DNA of 60,409 nucleotides from CAJQQK01 sp963696075 (GCA_963696075.1 CAVOJD010000035.1:1-60409); one strand, 5' to 3'. Positions 19,188 through 28,854 are shown, counted from the stretch's first letter. The notes: a model not told the origin generated them from the sequence alone. Numbers and translations are program-made.

Positions 19188-20162
19188 GTGTTCAAGGTCA
19201 GCGTCGTCATTCCCACGTATAACCGCTTCGCCAGGCTGAAGGAGGTCATCGCCGCCCTTGAGCGGCAGACGGTTCGGCTGGACGCGTTCGAAGTCATCGT
19301 CATCAGCGATGGTTCGAATGACGGCACGGATGCGTATCTGAGGTCGCTGACGACACGCTTTGCGCTGACGCCGATTTTTCAGACGAACAGCGGAGCTGCG
19401 GCAGCCCGCAACAGAGGGGTTGCCAGTTCGCGGGGCGACATCATTCTCTTCGTCGATGATGACGTCGTGCCGACGCCGGAGCTCATTCGGGAACATCTGC
19501 GGTTGCACGAGGCTCATGCAGAGGATCTCGTCGTACTGGGGCCGATGCTCACGCCGGATGGGTTCGCCATGCTGCCCTGGGTGCGCTGGGAGCAGGCGAT
19601 GCTGGTCAAGCAGTACCGCGCGATGGAAGAGAGCCAATGGGTGCCGACGGCGCGTCAGTTCTATACCGGCAACAGCTCGGCACCGCGCGAGCAGATCATC
19701 GCGGCAGGCGGTTTCGATGAGCGGTTCTCGCGGGCCGAAGACATCGAACTCGGCTTTCGACTGGCGGATCGCGGGCTTGCGTTCATCTTCAATCCGGATG
19801 CGGTCGGATATCATTTTGCTGAGCGGAGCTTTGGTTCGTGGATGATGACGCCCTACCAGTATGGCCGCTGCGACGTAATCTTTTCTCGCGAGAAGGGACA
19901 GGACTGGCTGCTGAAGCAGGTTTTCACCGAATTTCAGGAGCGCCATCCGGTCGTTCAAGGATTAGTCCGCGCCTGTCTCGGGCGTAAATCGCAGTCCGCC
20001 GTAGCGATCTATCTTTTGCGTTGTGTTGCGGCGCTCAGCAGCGCCATCGGTGCGGAGGGTGCGTCGCGCAAGGCATACAGTGGCATATTCAATCTGCGTC
20101 ACTATCAGGGCGTCGCCGACGAGCTTGGCGGCAGAGAGCACTTCTTCAACAGACTTAGCTGA
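19188..20162 (+). CDS. Family 2 glycosyltransferase
   Basis: A 324-residue GT2. GTG 19188 is the only sensible start: the frame opens at once with KVSVVIPTYNRFARL. Other motifs are VIVISDGSNDGT, NSGAAAARNRGV, ILFVDDDVVP (DXD region), FYTGNSSAPRE and FDERFSRAEDIELGFRL. Its stop TGA (20160-20162) is followed immediately by the GTG start of the next GT, so the two are probably co-translated. It likely adds one residue of the exopolysaccharide repeat. Confidence 0.87.
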   Translation: MFKVSVVIPTYNRFARLKEVIAALERQTVRLDAFEVIVISDGSNDGTDAYLRSLTTRFALTPIFQTNSGAAAARNRGVASSRGDIILFVDDDVVPTPELIREHLRLHEAHAEDLVVLGPMLTPDGFAMLPWVRWEQAMLVKQYRAMEESQWVPTARQFYTGNSSAPREQIIAAGGFDERFSRAEDIELGFRLADRGLAFIFNPDAVGYHFAERSFGSWMMTPYQYGRCDVIFSREKGQDWLLKQVFTEFQERHPVVQGLVRACLGRKSQSAVAIYLLRCVAALSSAIGAEGASRKAYSGIFNLRHYQGVADELGGREHFFNRLS

Positions 20163-21290
20163 GTGAGTTATTCGATGCCGCGCGCCTGTTTTGTCATGGA
20201 GCAACATCTGGGTCACAAGACCTATTACGAGAACAAACGCCGCTTCATCAATGAAGATGGTCGGATCGAGGCCGTCTGGGTGCCGGTGACCTACAACGAA
20301 CCGGGTGGGGCGATCGAGCGTCTGTCGTTCGTGCCCGCGCATTTGCGCGGAACGATGCGGGGCTGGCGTCAGGTCCGTTCCGGGCTTCAGCAGGCGAATG
20401 CGGATGTGGTATTCTTCAACACTCAGGTGCCGGCGGCGCTGGTCGCCAGTTCCCTTGTCAACAAGCCGTACGTGATCGCGACGGACCTGACACCCATCCA
20501 GTACGACGCGATCGGCGAACTCTACGATCATGCGCCGGACAGGCCGGGCCTTCTCCAGTCCTACAAGCACAGGGTCAACCGGAAGCTACTGCTTGGCGCG
20601 GCGAAATTGTTGCCGTGGTCGTCATGGGCTGCCCGGTCGCTCGTCGATGACTATGGTGTCGATGCGCGCCGCATCGACGTGGTCGCCCCCGGTGTCGATC
20701 TCGAACGTTGGCGACCCGCAGACAGGTCGAATGGCGACGGCAAATTGCGCATTCTGTTCGTTGGTGGTGACTTCGAGCGCAAGGGTGGACTGCTTCTTAT
20801 GAGAGCCTTTCAAGCCTTGGGCATTGCCAATGCCGAGCTGCACCTCGTCACGCGTTCCAAGTTGCCAAATGCGTCGGGGATCATCGTCCACAATGACATG
20901 CAGCCGAATTCCGAGCGCCTTATCGAATTGTTCCGCAAATCGGATGTCTTTGTGCTTCCAACGGAAGCCGAAGCATTCGGGATCGCGGCTGTCGAGGCAA
21001 GCGCAAGCGGCCTGCCCGTGATTGCGACTGCGTCGGGTGGGCTTGTTGACATCGTCGAGGATGGTGTGACGGGATATCTCGTCGATGCCGGCGACGAGCC
21101 GGCCTTCGCCACAAGATTGAGACTTCTTCTGGCGGATGCCGCCCTTCGCGAGCATATGGGGTATGCGGCGCGGTTGCGCGCGCGTGCGCATTTCGATGCC
21201 CGCAGCAACGCCAAACGCGTGGTTGATCATCTTCTCGACGCAGTGGCGGCGAGGCGTGCGCGTGCTGAACTTGCTGCTTCGGATCCCTGA
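20163..21290 (+). CDS. Family 4 glycosyltransferase (GT4), paralogue of 13134-14249
   Basis: A 375-residue GT-B enzyme. C-terminal half: LRILFVGGDFERKGG, LHLVTR, SDVFVLPTEAEAFGIAAVEASASGLPVIAT (EX7E) and DGVTGYLVDAGDE. Its N-terminal half matches the - strand GT4 at 13134-14249 in order and spacing: FVMEQHLGHKTYYEN, FFNTQVPAAL, TDLTPIQYDAIGELY, WSSWAARSLVDDYGV. The start is GTG 20163, directly after the previous stop; ATG 20175 (MPRACFVMEQ) is an alternative. It converges with the flippase gene across 38 bases. Confidence 0.88.
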   Translation: MSYSMPRACFVMEQHLGHKTYYENKRRFINEDGRIEAVWVPVTYNEPGGAIERLSFVPAHLRGTMRGWRQVRSGLQQANADVVFFNTQVPAALVASSLVNKPYVIATDLTPIQYDAIGELYDHAPDRPGLLQSYKHRVNRKLLLGAAKLLPWSSWAARSLVDDYGVDARRIDVVAPGVDLERWRPADRSNGDGKLRILFVGGDFERKGGLLLMRAFQALGIANAELHLVTRSKLPNASGIIVHNDMQPNSERLIELFRKSDVFVLPTEAEAFGIAAVEASASGLPVIATASGGLVDIVEDGVTGYLVDAGDEPAFATRLRLLLADAALREHMGYAARLRARAHFDARSNAKRVVDHLLDAVAARRARAELAASDP

Positions 21291-21328
21291 CATCCGGGGT
21301 GATCTCGGCATCCGGGGCGTTGAGCGGT

Positions 21329-22813
21329 CTATGATCGTCGTCTTGTTACGATGAGCAGCACGTTCTTCAAGTCGTGCGGGCGCAGCAGGCCGACGAGAAA
21401 GATTGCAGCGGCCATTATCACCAGGAATGACGGCACGTTGAGCCACAGAGGCTGCGATGGAAGGGCCGTGAAGAGGAATATCGTGAGGCCGCCGGCGACA
21501 AACGCTCGTGCAGTGTGTAGCCAGACTTTCGCGGATATAGTACCCAACGGTAGAATGAAGAGCATCGCTGCTAGCATCAGGACCTCGCCAGCGAAAAAGG
21601 CGAGCATCAGGCCCATGGCGCCGTTGCCGAATGTCTCCTGACATATCTGGATCGCGAACCAGCCGATGGCGGCACAGGCAACGATGCTGACCAATTTGGC
21701 GACGGCCAATTCCCTGGTTTGGCCAATGGCATTCGCTGCGGTGGCTAACAGGAAATCGAGGAACAGGAGTGGCATAACCGGTGCCACGGTGCGGAGAATT
21801 TGTGCCGCGCTCGCGAAATCACCGCCGCCGTAGATGATCTTGACGATCTCATCGGCAAAGACGAAAAGGCTCGCGAACATGAAGGCGCTCGCGGCGAGGA
21901 GGGGTCGGGCGGTGTCGGAAAGCAGTTTATTGAGTTCGGGCAAGGAGCGCGCAGCCCGCGAAAGCTCAGGGAAGGTTGCCATGGCCATGATGGTTGCCGG
22001 CGCGATGATGGTGCCAAGGATCGTGCGGGCTGCACCATACCATCCGACAACCTCCGCATTTGTGAGTAGCGAGAGCATCGTAGCTTCGATCATCGGCTGG
22101 ACGGCAACGGCGAGCGCGAAGGCCGCAATCGGGGCGCCGGACCGGAACAGATCTTTGAGGGCACCAACCGTCGGAAGTGCGAGATGGAGGTCGATGTAGC
22201 GGGCGAGGAAGAGACAGGCAACAAGTGATCCAATGGCGCCGATGCCGTGCGCCAGAATGATACTGGTCAGACCACCGCCGCCGTAGACAACGAGCACGAC
22301 AGCAAGGAGTGTCAGGGCTTTCGAGAAGATCGCGGCGAACATATCGAGGTCCATGCGGTCCTTGCCCCGGAAGAGGTAGCCGATTGGGTGCGATATGGCT
22401 GTTGGCAGGGTTACGAGAACGGCGAGCGATGCGAGAAGAACGACGTGAGCGTTGTACTGAAGGATGAGGGCCAGAGCTGGGGCGGCTAGAGCGGCGCAGG
22501 CCGTCCCGATGAACCGCAAAAGGATGGCGCTTGCGAGGAATTGCGGTTCGTCGGGGCGCCCGCGTGCCGTTTCGCGAATGACATAATTGGCCTGGCCCCA
22601 ATCGACGATGACGTTGACGAAAATCGTGATTGTGAAAACGACGTAGAAAGTGCCGAAGTCCGCAACGCCGAGGGAGCGGCCGATTACAGCGCTCAAGGTA
22701 ACCGCGATGATAGTAGTCGCGACCTGGCCAAAACCCAAGTGCATCGCGTTACGCACCAGCAGGCCTTTCTTTCCGCCTGCGTAGCTCGTCTCGGGACTGG
22801 TCGTGTCGTTCAT
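21329..22813 (-). CDS. Wzx-type polysaccharide flippase (MOP superfamily)
   Basis: A 494-residue, very hydrophobic protein with 12 or more predicted helices, carrying lipid-linked repeat units across the inner membrane. It opens at ATG 22813 (MNDTTSPETSYAGGKKG), then LLVRNAMHLGFGQVATTIIAVTLSAVIG, VADFGTFYVVFT, PIGYLFRGKDRMDL and GWYGAARTILGTIIAPATI, the usual features of the polysaccharide biosynthesis protein family. The frame stays open upstream to 23287, but that extension is antisense to or overlaps the upstream gene and is not family-like. It is 83 bases downstream of the membrane GT2 and probably in one operon with it. Confidence 0.88.
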   Translation of the reverse strand: MNDTTSPETSYAGGKKGLLVRNAMHLGFGQVATTIIAVTLSAVIGRSLGVADFGTFYVVFTITIFVNVIVDWGQANYVIRETARGRPDEPQFLASAILLRFIGTACAALAAPALALILQYNAHVVLLASLAVLVTLPTAISHPIGYLFRGKDRMDLDMFAAIFSKALTLLAVVLVVYGGGGLTSIILAHGIGAIGSLVACLFLARYIDLHLALPTVGALKDLFRSGAPIAAFALAVAVQPMIEATMLSLLTNAEVVGWYGAARTILGTIIAPATIMAMATFPELSRAARSLPELNKLLSDTARPLLAASAFMFASLFVFADEIVKIIYGGGDFASAAQILRTVAPVMPLLFLDFLLATAANAIGQTRELAVAKLVSIVACAAIGWFAIQICQETFGNGAMGLMLAFFAGEVLMLAAMLFILPLGTISAKVWLHTARAFVAGGLTIFLFTALPSQPLWLNVPSFLVIMAAAIFLVGLLRPHDLKNVLLIVTRRRS

Positions 22814-22896
22814 TTGAATCCTGGGCGGGGTGTTGCGAATTTGATGTTTCGTGGCCAAAGAGCACTGAGGGTGATACGGGACCCGAAAGGCGGGCA

Positions 22897-24156
22897 TCAG
22901 GTTCGCCTGGAACGAATCCAGGGAATCTTTTTCCGGGATAGCGCGCGGGCATAGAGCGGAAGCTTGGCAATGATGTAGGCGGGCAGCATGACGACTTCGC
23001 TGAACGAGAGGAGGTCCATGCCAACCTTGCACCAGGCGATGACGACGGCGGCGAGCATCATCAGGTCGGCGGCCAGTATCGTGTACAGTGCCAGATGTGG
23101 CCCGCCGGCGTGGGTGGTCAATGCGGTGATCGCTGTCGCACCTGCCAAGAGCAACGCGAGGAAGGCGAGTGGCGGTACGGCGGTGTGCAGGACAAGCGCC
23201 AAGAGCCGCGTGTCCAGTGTCGTGACGGCCCGGACGAAGAGGCGGGGTAACACGGTCGCGATGACCGACAAATGTCCGGATTCCCATCGTGTGCGCTGTG
23301 TTACCTGTCCCTCGACACTCGCGGGAAGGCGGCTAATCACAAGCGCATCGGGCAAAAAGCGAGGTGCGTTTCCGGCACTAGCGACTTCAAGGCCGAGCAC
23401 CATGTCTTCTACAAGATGGCCGGTATTCAGCTGCCCTTCACTGATGCAAGACCAAGGTATGGCCATGCCCGTTCCCATCAAAAGGCATGGCAGGTTTAGG
23501 TTCGCGAGGCCCGTCGGCCGCACAATGTTTTTGACCCTCCAGGCGAAGCTGCCGACCCGGGCGAGCGTGCCCGCGTCGGCGGCTGGCGGTTCGAGTTCGT
23601 AGCGCGCTTGAACAGGCTGGCCGAGTTGCTGACTTCTCTTGACGAGGGCCTGGATTGCCCCGGGTGCCGGAATGCAATCTGCATCCATGATGACGATGAC
23701 GTCCGGGGGATTGCCGTGGAGATGGCGGAGGCCAAAATCGAGGGCGTAGCCCTTGCCGAGGCGAGCAGGATCGCAGCGCGAAATAACGTCGGCGCCTGCC
23801 GCTTCGCTGACGGTAGCGGTCTGATCGGTGCAGTTGTCGGCGATGACCAGGATGCGACCATGACTGTCGACCTGCTCGCTCAGGGCAGCCAAGGTTGGCT
23901 CGATCGTGCCGACTTCATCGTGTGCCGGCACAAGGACAACGTAGGAACCGGCCGGTCTTGATGCGCCATTCCGGGAGCGTGACGAACCTGCGAAGCTGGC
24001 GACAATTTCCGTCAGCAGGATGACCGTCGCGAGCAACAGTCCGGTTACAGGGACCAGAATGACCGCGTGAAGAATATCCAAAGTGATGCCACCGATCATT
24101 TTAGGTTGTTCCGCACGCCGATTGAGTGGATGGGAGATGTGTCGATCAAACGACAC
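22897..24156 (-). CDS. Membrane family 2 glycosyltransferase (processive-type GT2 fold)
   Basis: A 419-residue membrane glycosyltransferase. An N-terminal helix (LHAVILVPVTGLLLATVILLTEIV), the GT2 core SYVVLVPAHDEVGTIEPTL, VIADNCTDQT, VIMDADCIP (DXD), VEDMVLGLEVASAG and QRTRWESGH (QxxRW), then three C-terminal helices ending in a basic tail. This is the cellulose synthase/NodC-like topology, although QxxRW proteins of this size often act once, not processively. ATG 24156 and ATG 24099 (MIGGITLDI) are both possible. It may act on the lipid-linked repeat before the neighbouring flippase moves it. Confidence 0.85.
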   Translation of the reverse strand: MSFDRHISHPLNRRAEQPKMIGGITLDILHAVILVPVTGLLLATVILLTEIVASFAGSSRSRNGASRPAGSYVVLVPAHDEVGTIEPTLAALSEQVDSHGRILVIADNCTDQTATVSEAAGADVISRCDPARLGKGYALDFGLRHLHGNPPDVIVIMDADCIPAPGAIQALVKRSQQLGQPVQARYELEPPAADAGTLARVGSFAWRVKNIVRPTGLANLNLPCLLMGTGMAIPWSCISEGQLNTGHLVEDMVLGLEVASAGNAPRFLPDALVISRLPASVEGQVTQRTRWESGHLSVIATVLPRLFVRAVTTLDTRLLALVLHTAVPPLAFLALLLAGATAITALTTHAGGPHLALYTILAADLMMLAAVVIAWCKVGMDLLSFSEVVMLPAYIIAKLPLYARALSRKKIPWIRSRRT

Positions 24157-24326
24157 TCGCGGCTTGCGACATACTTGAGAGCTTTAACTGTAAAGGTTGC
24201 GATATTCGCGCTGATTTATCCGATGACAACGCAACAACTATACCAATTTTCCAAGTTTGCCACGAGGGTTGCATAAGAAGTTGGTATAGGTTTTCGAAGA
24301 CGAGTAAGCGGGCCATTGGTTGTGCA

Positions 24327-25439
24327 ATGACGAAATCGGTGCTCTTGACCGTTTCAGGAAACGTTCCTTCAGATATCCGCCAGCAGGTGGCTGCCGGTAA
24401 TCGTCCCCGTGCTGATTATATGGAGCTTGCAGACGAACTCGATGCGGATGTGCTCGACTATACGGGAGCATCGGAGCGGGCGGGATGGATCGGGACGCTG
24501 CTGGCGCGGCTTGGATGGTTCAACCTGCTGCTGGCCTATGCCTGTTGGGCATCGCGAAAAGATTATGCGGCGATTGTCACAGATGGCGAGCAGATCGGTC
24601 TGCCGCTAGCCGCACTTTTAAAGATATTCGGCGGTCCGCGACCGAGCCATATAATGATTGTGCACGTCATTTCCGTGCGCAAGAAAATGGCGTTCTTGGA
24701 TTATTTGAGTGTGCAAAATCAGATCGATATATTCCTGGTCTACAGTCGGCACCAGAAAAAATTCATAGAAGACCGGTGGGGCATAGACGATGACCGAGTG
24801 ATCTGGACGCCGTTTATGGTGGATGATGTGTTTTTTGCACCGGACAAGGTGCAGGCTTTCAGAGGAGCGCGGCCCCGGATCTGTGCAGTGGGGCTTGAAC
24901 GTCGCGACTATCCGACACTGCTGGAGGCGGTGCGTGGGCTCGATTGCGATGTCATCATCGCGGCGGCGTCGCCGTGGTCGAAGTATAAAGACAGTTCAAA
25001 GGCTCGTTCACTGCCTCAGAACGTCCGCCGGAAGAAGTTCTCTCAGTATGACCTCAGGCAGGTCTATGCCGATTTCGAATTTCTGGTCATGCCGCTTGAA
25101 CCGGTCGATTTCCAGGCTGGCGTCACGGCGATGCTTGAAGCGTTTGCGATGGGCAAGCCGATCGTGTGTTCGGATGTTCCGGGCCAGCGGGACGTGGTGG
25201 TGGATAGCGTTAACGGCCTTTACGCAAAGGCCGGCGATCCGGCTGGCCTGCGCGCCTGCATCCTCAGGCTTCTTGAAGCGCCGAGGGACTGCGCGCGAAT
25301 GGGAGCTTCCGGGCGGCGGCTGGTCGAGAATGAGATGAATCTCGATCGATATGTTGAACGTCTGGCGGAGATTGTTCGCAGAACGATCGAGGCGCGGGAT
25401 GCATCGATGGTAACGGCGCGATGGTCTCACACGACATGA
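24327..25439 (+). CDS. Glycosyltransferase (GT4-like, GT-B fold)
   Basis: A 370-residue protein starting at ATG 24327 (MTKSVLLTVSGNVPSD). The C-terminal half has the GT-B donor site: RICAVGLERRDYPTLLEAV, YADFEFLVMPLEP, QAGVTAMLEAFAMGKPIVCSDVPGQRDVV (EX7E-type) and VNGLYAKAGDP. The N-terminal acceptor half is weakly conserved (YAAIVTDGEQIGLPLAALLKI). It diverges from the membrane GT2 across 170 bases and lies just before the IS21 insertion, so genes once downstream may have been displaced. Confidence 0.8.
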   Translation: MTKSVLLTVSGNVPSDIRQQVAAGNRPRADYMELADELDADVLDYTGASERAGWIGTLLARLGWFNLLLAYACWASRKDYAAIVTDGEQIGLPLAALLKIFGGPRPSHIMIVHVISVRKKMAFLDYLSVQNQIDIFLVYSRHQKKFIEDRWGIDDDRVIWTPFMVDDVFFAPDKVQAFRGARPRICAVGLERRDYPTLLEAVRGLDCDVIIAAASPWSKYKDSSKARSLPQNVRRKKFSQYDLRQVYADFEFLVMPLEPVDFQAGVTAMLEAFAMGKPIVCSDVPGQRDVVVDSVNGLYAKAGDPAGLRACILRLLEAPRDCARMGASGRRLVENEMNLDRYVERLAEIVRRTIEARDASMVTARWSHTT

Positions 25440-25566
25440 TCGGAAAGTCCTTTCTGTCCGTCTTCACGGTCTTTGAGCATGCCTATCCCCTTGTGACCGG
25501 TGACTGGAACCGTCTGAAGGGAATTGTCTGATCGACAATTTCGCGCATTGTTAGCGGCGGCTTGAT
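25440..25566. other. Short spacer between GT and IS21
   Basis: Contains CATGCCTATCCCCTT at 25478-25492, identical in its first 12 bases to the terminal repeat of the MITE-like insertion at 47701-47851. The matching inverted end was not found nearby; the IS21 insertion 75 bases away may have removed or separated it. Confidence 0.45.
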
Positions 25567-25684
25567 TGTGAACCGGCATGCAATTTTGCCCCCTTTGAGG
25601 GGGTAATCGGCGTCCAATTTTGACCCCACCCCTTCGGGTTTCAACCTTCTCGCTCGAATCGATTCGAGCGGGGGCTCAAGGGGG

Positions 25685-27215
25685 ATGATCACAGTGGATA
25701 CGATTGGCCGGGTGCGCCATGCCTTTCATGTGAAGGGACGTAAGATCAAGGAGATTGCGCGGGACTATCGACTGGCGCGGAACACGGTGCGCACGATTGT
25801 TCGGGGCGAGGCGACAGAACATCGCTATGAACGCAAGTCGCAGCCGCTGCCAAAACTTGGCGGCTTTGCCGATCAGCTGACCGAACTGCTCGAAGTGAAC
25901 GTAAGGCGGGCGCAGCGTGAGCGAGTGACGTTCCAGCGGATGTTCGAGGATCTGCGGCTTGCCGGGTACCGGGGCGGCTACGATGCGGTGCGCCGTTTCG
26001 GGCGGGTGTGGGAGCGGCTCCAATCATCGGCTGAGGCCGGAGGCCTACATCCCGCTCGTGTTTGCGCCGGGCGAGGCCTACCAGTTCGACTGGAGCCACG
26101 AGATCGTCGAGATTGCCGGGACGCGCATGACGGCCAAGATCGCTCACGTCCGGCTGTGCCACAGCCGCATGCCGTTCATCAGAGCCTATCCGCGCGAAGC
26201 CCAGGAGATGGTGTTCGATGCGCATGAGCGGGCCTTCCGGTTCTTCAAGGGCGCCTGCCAGCGCGGCATCTATGACAATATGAAGACGGCGGTCGATGCC
26301 GTTTTCGTTGGCAAGGAGCGCCAATTTAACCGCCGCTTTGAGCAGATGCTGAGCCATCATCTCGTCGAGCCGACCGCATGCACGCCGGCGGCCGGTTGGG
26401 AGAAGGGGCAGGTCGAGAACCAGGTCGGCGTGTTCCGCCGGCGGGTGTTCACGCCACGTCTCACGTTCAAGAGCTGGGACGATCTCAACGCCTATCTGCT
26501 GGAGCAATGCATTGCCTTTGCCCGTTCGCATGCCCATCCCGAGCAACGGGACAAATCGATCTTCGAGGCGTTCGAGGCGGAACGTCCATCGCTCATTCCA
26601 TACCGCCGCCCGTTCGATGGCTATCGCTCGACCTCGGCGTCAGTGTCGAAGACCTGTCTCGTGCGCTTCGACAACAACAAGTACTCGATCGAGGCGCGCG
26701 CTGTCGGTCGACCCGTCGATATCTTTGCCTATGCTGAGCGTATCGTCTTCAAGCAGGACGGTGTCGTCGTTGGCGAGCACCCGCGCTGCTTCGGACGTGA
26801 CGAGGTGATCTATAACCCGTGGCATTACGTGCCGGTACTCGCCAGAAAGCCTGGTGCACTCAGGAACGGTGCACCGTTCAAGGACTGGCTGCTGCCTCGC
26901 TCGATTGAGAAGGTGCGGCGCAAACTGGCCGGCAGCGATGACGGTGACCGACAGATGGTCCAGATCCTCAGCGCAGTTCTGAGTGATGGGCTTGGCGAGG
27001 TCGAAGCTGCCTGCCAGGAGGCCATGGCAGCCGGTGTCGCAAGCGCCGACGTGATCCTCAATGCGTTGGCCCGGCGACAACAACCGGCCCCACCTGAAGC
27101 GATCATGACGCCGGAACGATTGACTCTCGCCACGCCACCGCTTGCCGACTGCGCCCGCTATGATGGTTTGCGTGCGCCGGCATCTGTTTGCCCGGTTGCT
27201 GAGGTGCATCCATGA
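25685..27215 (+). pseudogene. istA: IS21 transposase IstA, one frameshift
   Basis: IstA is the DDE transposase of IS21 elements. The frame from 25685 starts MITVDTIGRVRHAFHVKG with a helix-turn-helix region (IKEIARDYRLARNTVR), and leaves the family pattern at about 26025. The remainder is in frame 3: AYIPLVFAPGEAYQFDWSHE (first catalytic D), YDNMKTAVDAVFVG (second), and the GWEKGQVENQVG motif with the catalytic E, ending at 27215. Repairing one base gives about 510 residues, normal for IstA. The stop overlaps the istB start (ATGA at 27212). Confidence 0.88.
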
Positions 27216-27943
27216 GCGGGCGCACAGAGATCCTCGAGATGATGCGCACCCTCAAGCTCGGCGGCATGCGTGCTGCCTACGACGACATCGTCTCACCGGG
27301 CGTCAAGCGCAACCAGGGTGTCGAACTCATCGTCGCAGCCTTGCTCAGGGCCGAGATAGAAGCCAAACAGGCGCGATCGATCAATTATCAGATGACGATT
27401 GCCAAGCTGCCGCTTGCCAAGGAACTGGCCGAACTCGACTTTAGCGGGACGCCGATCAACGGCGAACTGATCACGCTGCTCAGCTCCGGTGCCTTCCTTG
27501 ACGAGCAGCGCAATGTGATCCTGGTCGGCGGCACGGGCACCGGCAAGAGCCACATCGCGATCGCCATTGCACGGGCATGCATCCGACAGGGCCGCAAGGC
27601 GCGCTTCTTCAACGTTGTCGATCTCGTCAACCGGCTTGAAGCTGAAGTCAAACTTGACCGGCAGGGCCGGCTTGCCGATGCGCTGACCCGCGTCGACCTC
27701 GTCATCCTCGACGAACTCGGCTACCTGCCGTTCGCACAATCGGGCGGGCAACTGCTGTTCCACCTGATCAGCCGGCTCTACGAACGCACCTCGATTATCG
27801 TCACGACCAATCTCGCGTTCGCCGAATGGCCGACGGTGTTCACCGACGCGAAGATGACGACGGCCCTGCTCGACCGCCTCACGCATCACTGCGACATCAT
27901 CGAGACCGGCAACGACAGCTGGCGCTTCAAGACCCGATCTTGA
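27212..27943 (+). CDS. istB: IS21 helper ATPase IstB
   Basis: A 243-residue AAA+ ATPase that activates IstA. Visible motifs are Walker A LVGGTGTGKSHIAIAIARA (about residues 107-125), Walker B LVILDELGYLPF, sensor region IIVTTNLAF and the C-terminal DRLTHHCDIIETGNDSWR typical of IstB. Length is normal. The start ATG 27212 overlaps the istA stop by four bases. Confidence 0.95.
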   Translation: MSGRTEILEMMRTLKLGGMRAAYDDIVSPGVKRNQGVELIVAALLRAEIEAKQARSINYQMTIAKLPLAKELAELDFSGTPINGELITLLSSGAFLDEQRNVILVGGTGTGKSHIAIAIARACIRQGRKARFFNVVDLVNRLEAEVKLDRQGRLADALTRVDLVILDELGYLPFAQSGGQLLFHLISRLYERTSIIVTTNLAFAEWPTVFTDAKMTTALLDRLTHHCDIIETGNDSWRFKTRS

Positions 27944-27951
27944 GGGGCGAC

Positions 27952-28008
27952 CGCCGGCTGAGCCCTACGCTCGTTCGCTATGCTCACCAGCTCCGGCCTC
28001 AGCCGGCG
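27952..28008. terminator. Hairpin downstream of istB
   Basis: An exact 11-base inverted repeat, CGCCGGCTGAG (27952-27962) and CTCAGCCGGCG (27998-28008), lies just after the istB stop inside the IS. The loop is 35 bases and there is no T tract, so it is a weak terminator candidate or a structural feature of the element. Confidence 0.35.
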
Positions 28009-28060
28009 TAGGCGTGCCGAAAAGAGGGGTCAATTTTGAACGCCGATACGGGGTCAAAGT

Positions 28061-28372
28061 TCAGCGCCGATTGACACCGTCGAGCATGTAGGCGAGCTGC
28101 GCGGCCGTAATCGCGACGCTCCCGCCCTCGGCCGACGGCCACACAAACCGGCCGCGCTCCAGCCGCTTGGCATAGAGCGAGAGGCCGAGACCGTCGTGCC
28201 AGAGGATCTTGATCATGTTGCCGCGCCGCCCGCGAAACACGAAGAGATCGCCGGCGAACGGATCGCGCCCGAGCGTCTCCTGCACCTGCAGCGAAAGCCC
28301 GTTCATGCCGCGCCGCATGTCGGTGCGCCCGACCGCAAGCCATACGCGCACGCCCGAGGGAACCGGGATCAT
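28061..28372 (-). pseudogene. tnpB: IS66 family accessory protein TnpB (Orf2), 3' end replaced by IS21
   Basis: TnpB of IS66 is a small protein of about 115 residues. Here MIPVPSGVRVWLAVGRTDMRRGMNGL, LFVFRGRRGNMIKILWHDGLGL and LYAKRLERGRFVWP are intact, but after AYMLDGV the frame runs into the IS21 end and stops within three codons (NRR), so the last residues (normally a W-R-P tail) are lost. The start overlaps the stop of TnpA in an ATGA junction. Confidence 0.85.
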
Positions 28373-28773
28373 CGCTTCCTCAACACATCGAGGACGCGCT
28401 TGAGAGCTCGGACGTCGAGGCCCGAGCCGACCCGCACGCGGCAGCCATCCGGCAACTCGATCTCGATCGTCTTCGAGGCGGTCTCGGCGGGCAGCGCCGG
28501 CGGCGCAACCGGGACCGCTTCCGGCTCCGGGGTGATCGTCACCGGAACGAGCGCCGGCGTCGAGGGCGGCGACTGCAAAGCCGGCTGTTCACCTGCGTCG
28601 CGGTAACGGCGGCGCCACATGAAGACCTGGTTGGCGTTGACATCGTACTGGCGCGCCACGACCGACACCGACGCGCCGGGCTTCAACGTGGCCGCAACGA
28701 TCTCGCGCTTGAGCGCCTCCGGCCAGCGTTTGTTCCGCCGACGCCTGCCGTCACTTGTGTCCAGATCCGACAT
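28369..28773 (-). CDS. tnpA: IS66 family TnpA (Orf1)
   Basis: A protein of about 134 residues with the IS66 Orf1 helix-turn-helix: RRNKRWPEALKREIVAAT, PGASVSVVARQYDVNANQVFMWRRRYRDAG. A proline/alanine-rich linker follows, then the conserved C-terminus IEIELPDGCRVRVGSGLDVRALKRVLDVL. ATG 28773 (MSDLDTSDGRRRR) is the likely start; an upstream in-frame start exists at 28806. The transposase gene (tnpC) is missing because IS21 lies downstream. Confidence 0.88.
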   Translation of the reverse strand: MSDLDTSDGRRRRNKRWPEALKREIVAATLKPGASVSVVARQYDVNANQVFMWRRRYRDAGEQPALQSPPSTPALVPVTITPEPEAVPVAPPALPAETASKTIEIELPDGCRVRVGSGLDVRALKRVLDVLRKR

Positions 28774-28854
28774 TGTGGGCACATCCCCGCCTAACCAACA
28801 CATCAAACACGGATGTCAGAATTGGCGACGGCCTTCAGCCTCGCAAGGCGGTGC

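Larger units (their letters stand above)
25567..28077 (+). mobile_element. IS21 family insertion sequence, about 2.5 kb
   Basis: The element carries istA and istB in the typical overlapping order. Its ends begin TGTGAACCGG on the left (25567) and, on the complementary strand, TGTCAATCGG on the right (28077). Inside each end is a longer inverted motif: 25606-25627 and the complement of 28027-28048 agree at 19 of 22 bases, as expected of the multiple terminal repeats in this family. I see no clear target duplication. The right end cuts an IS66 TnpB gene inside its last codons (LDG-V), so IS21 landed in an older element. Confidence 0.85.

Noticed and set aside
21329..23287. 652-residue flippase with a long N-terminal extension
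   Set aside because: The extra 158 residues overlap the membrane GT2 gene in another frame and are not hydrophobic or family-like; the start at 22813 gives a normal Wzx.
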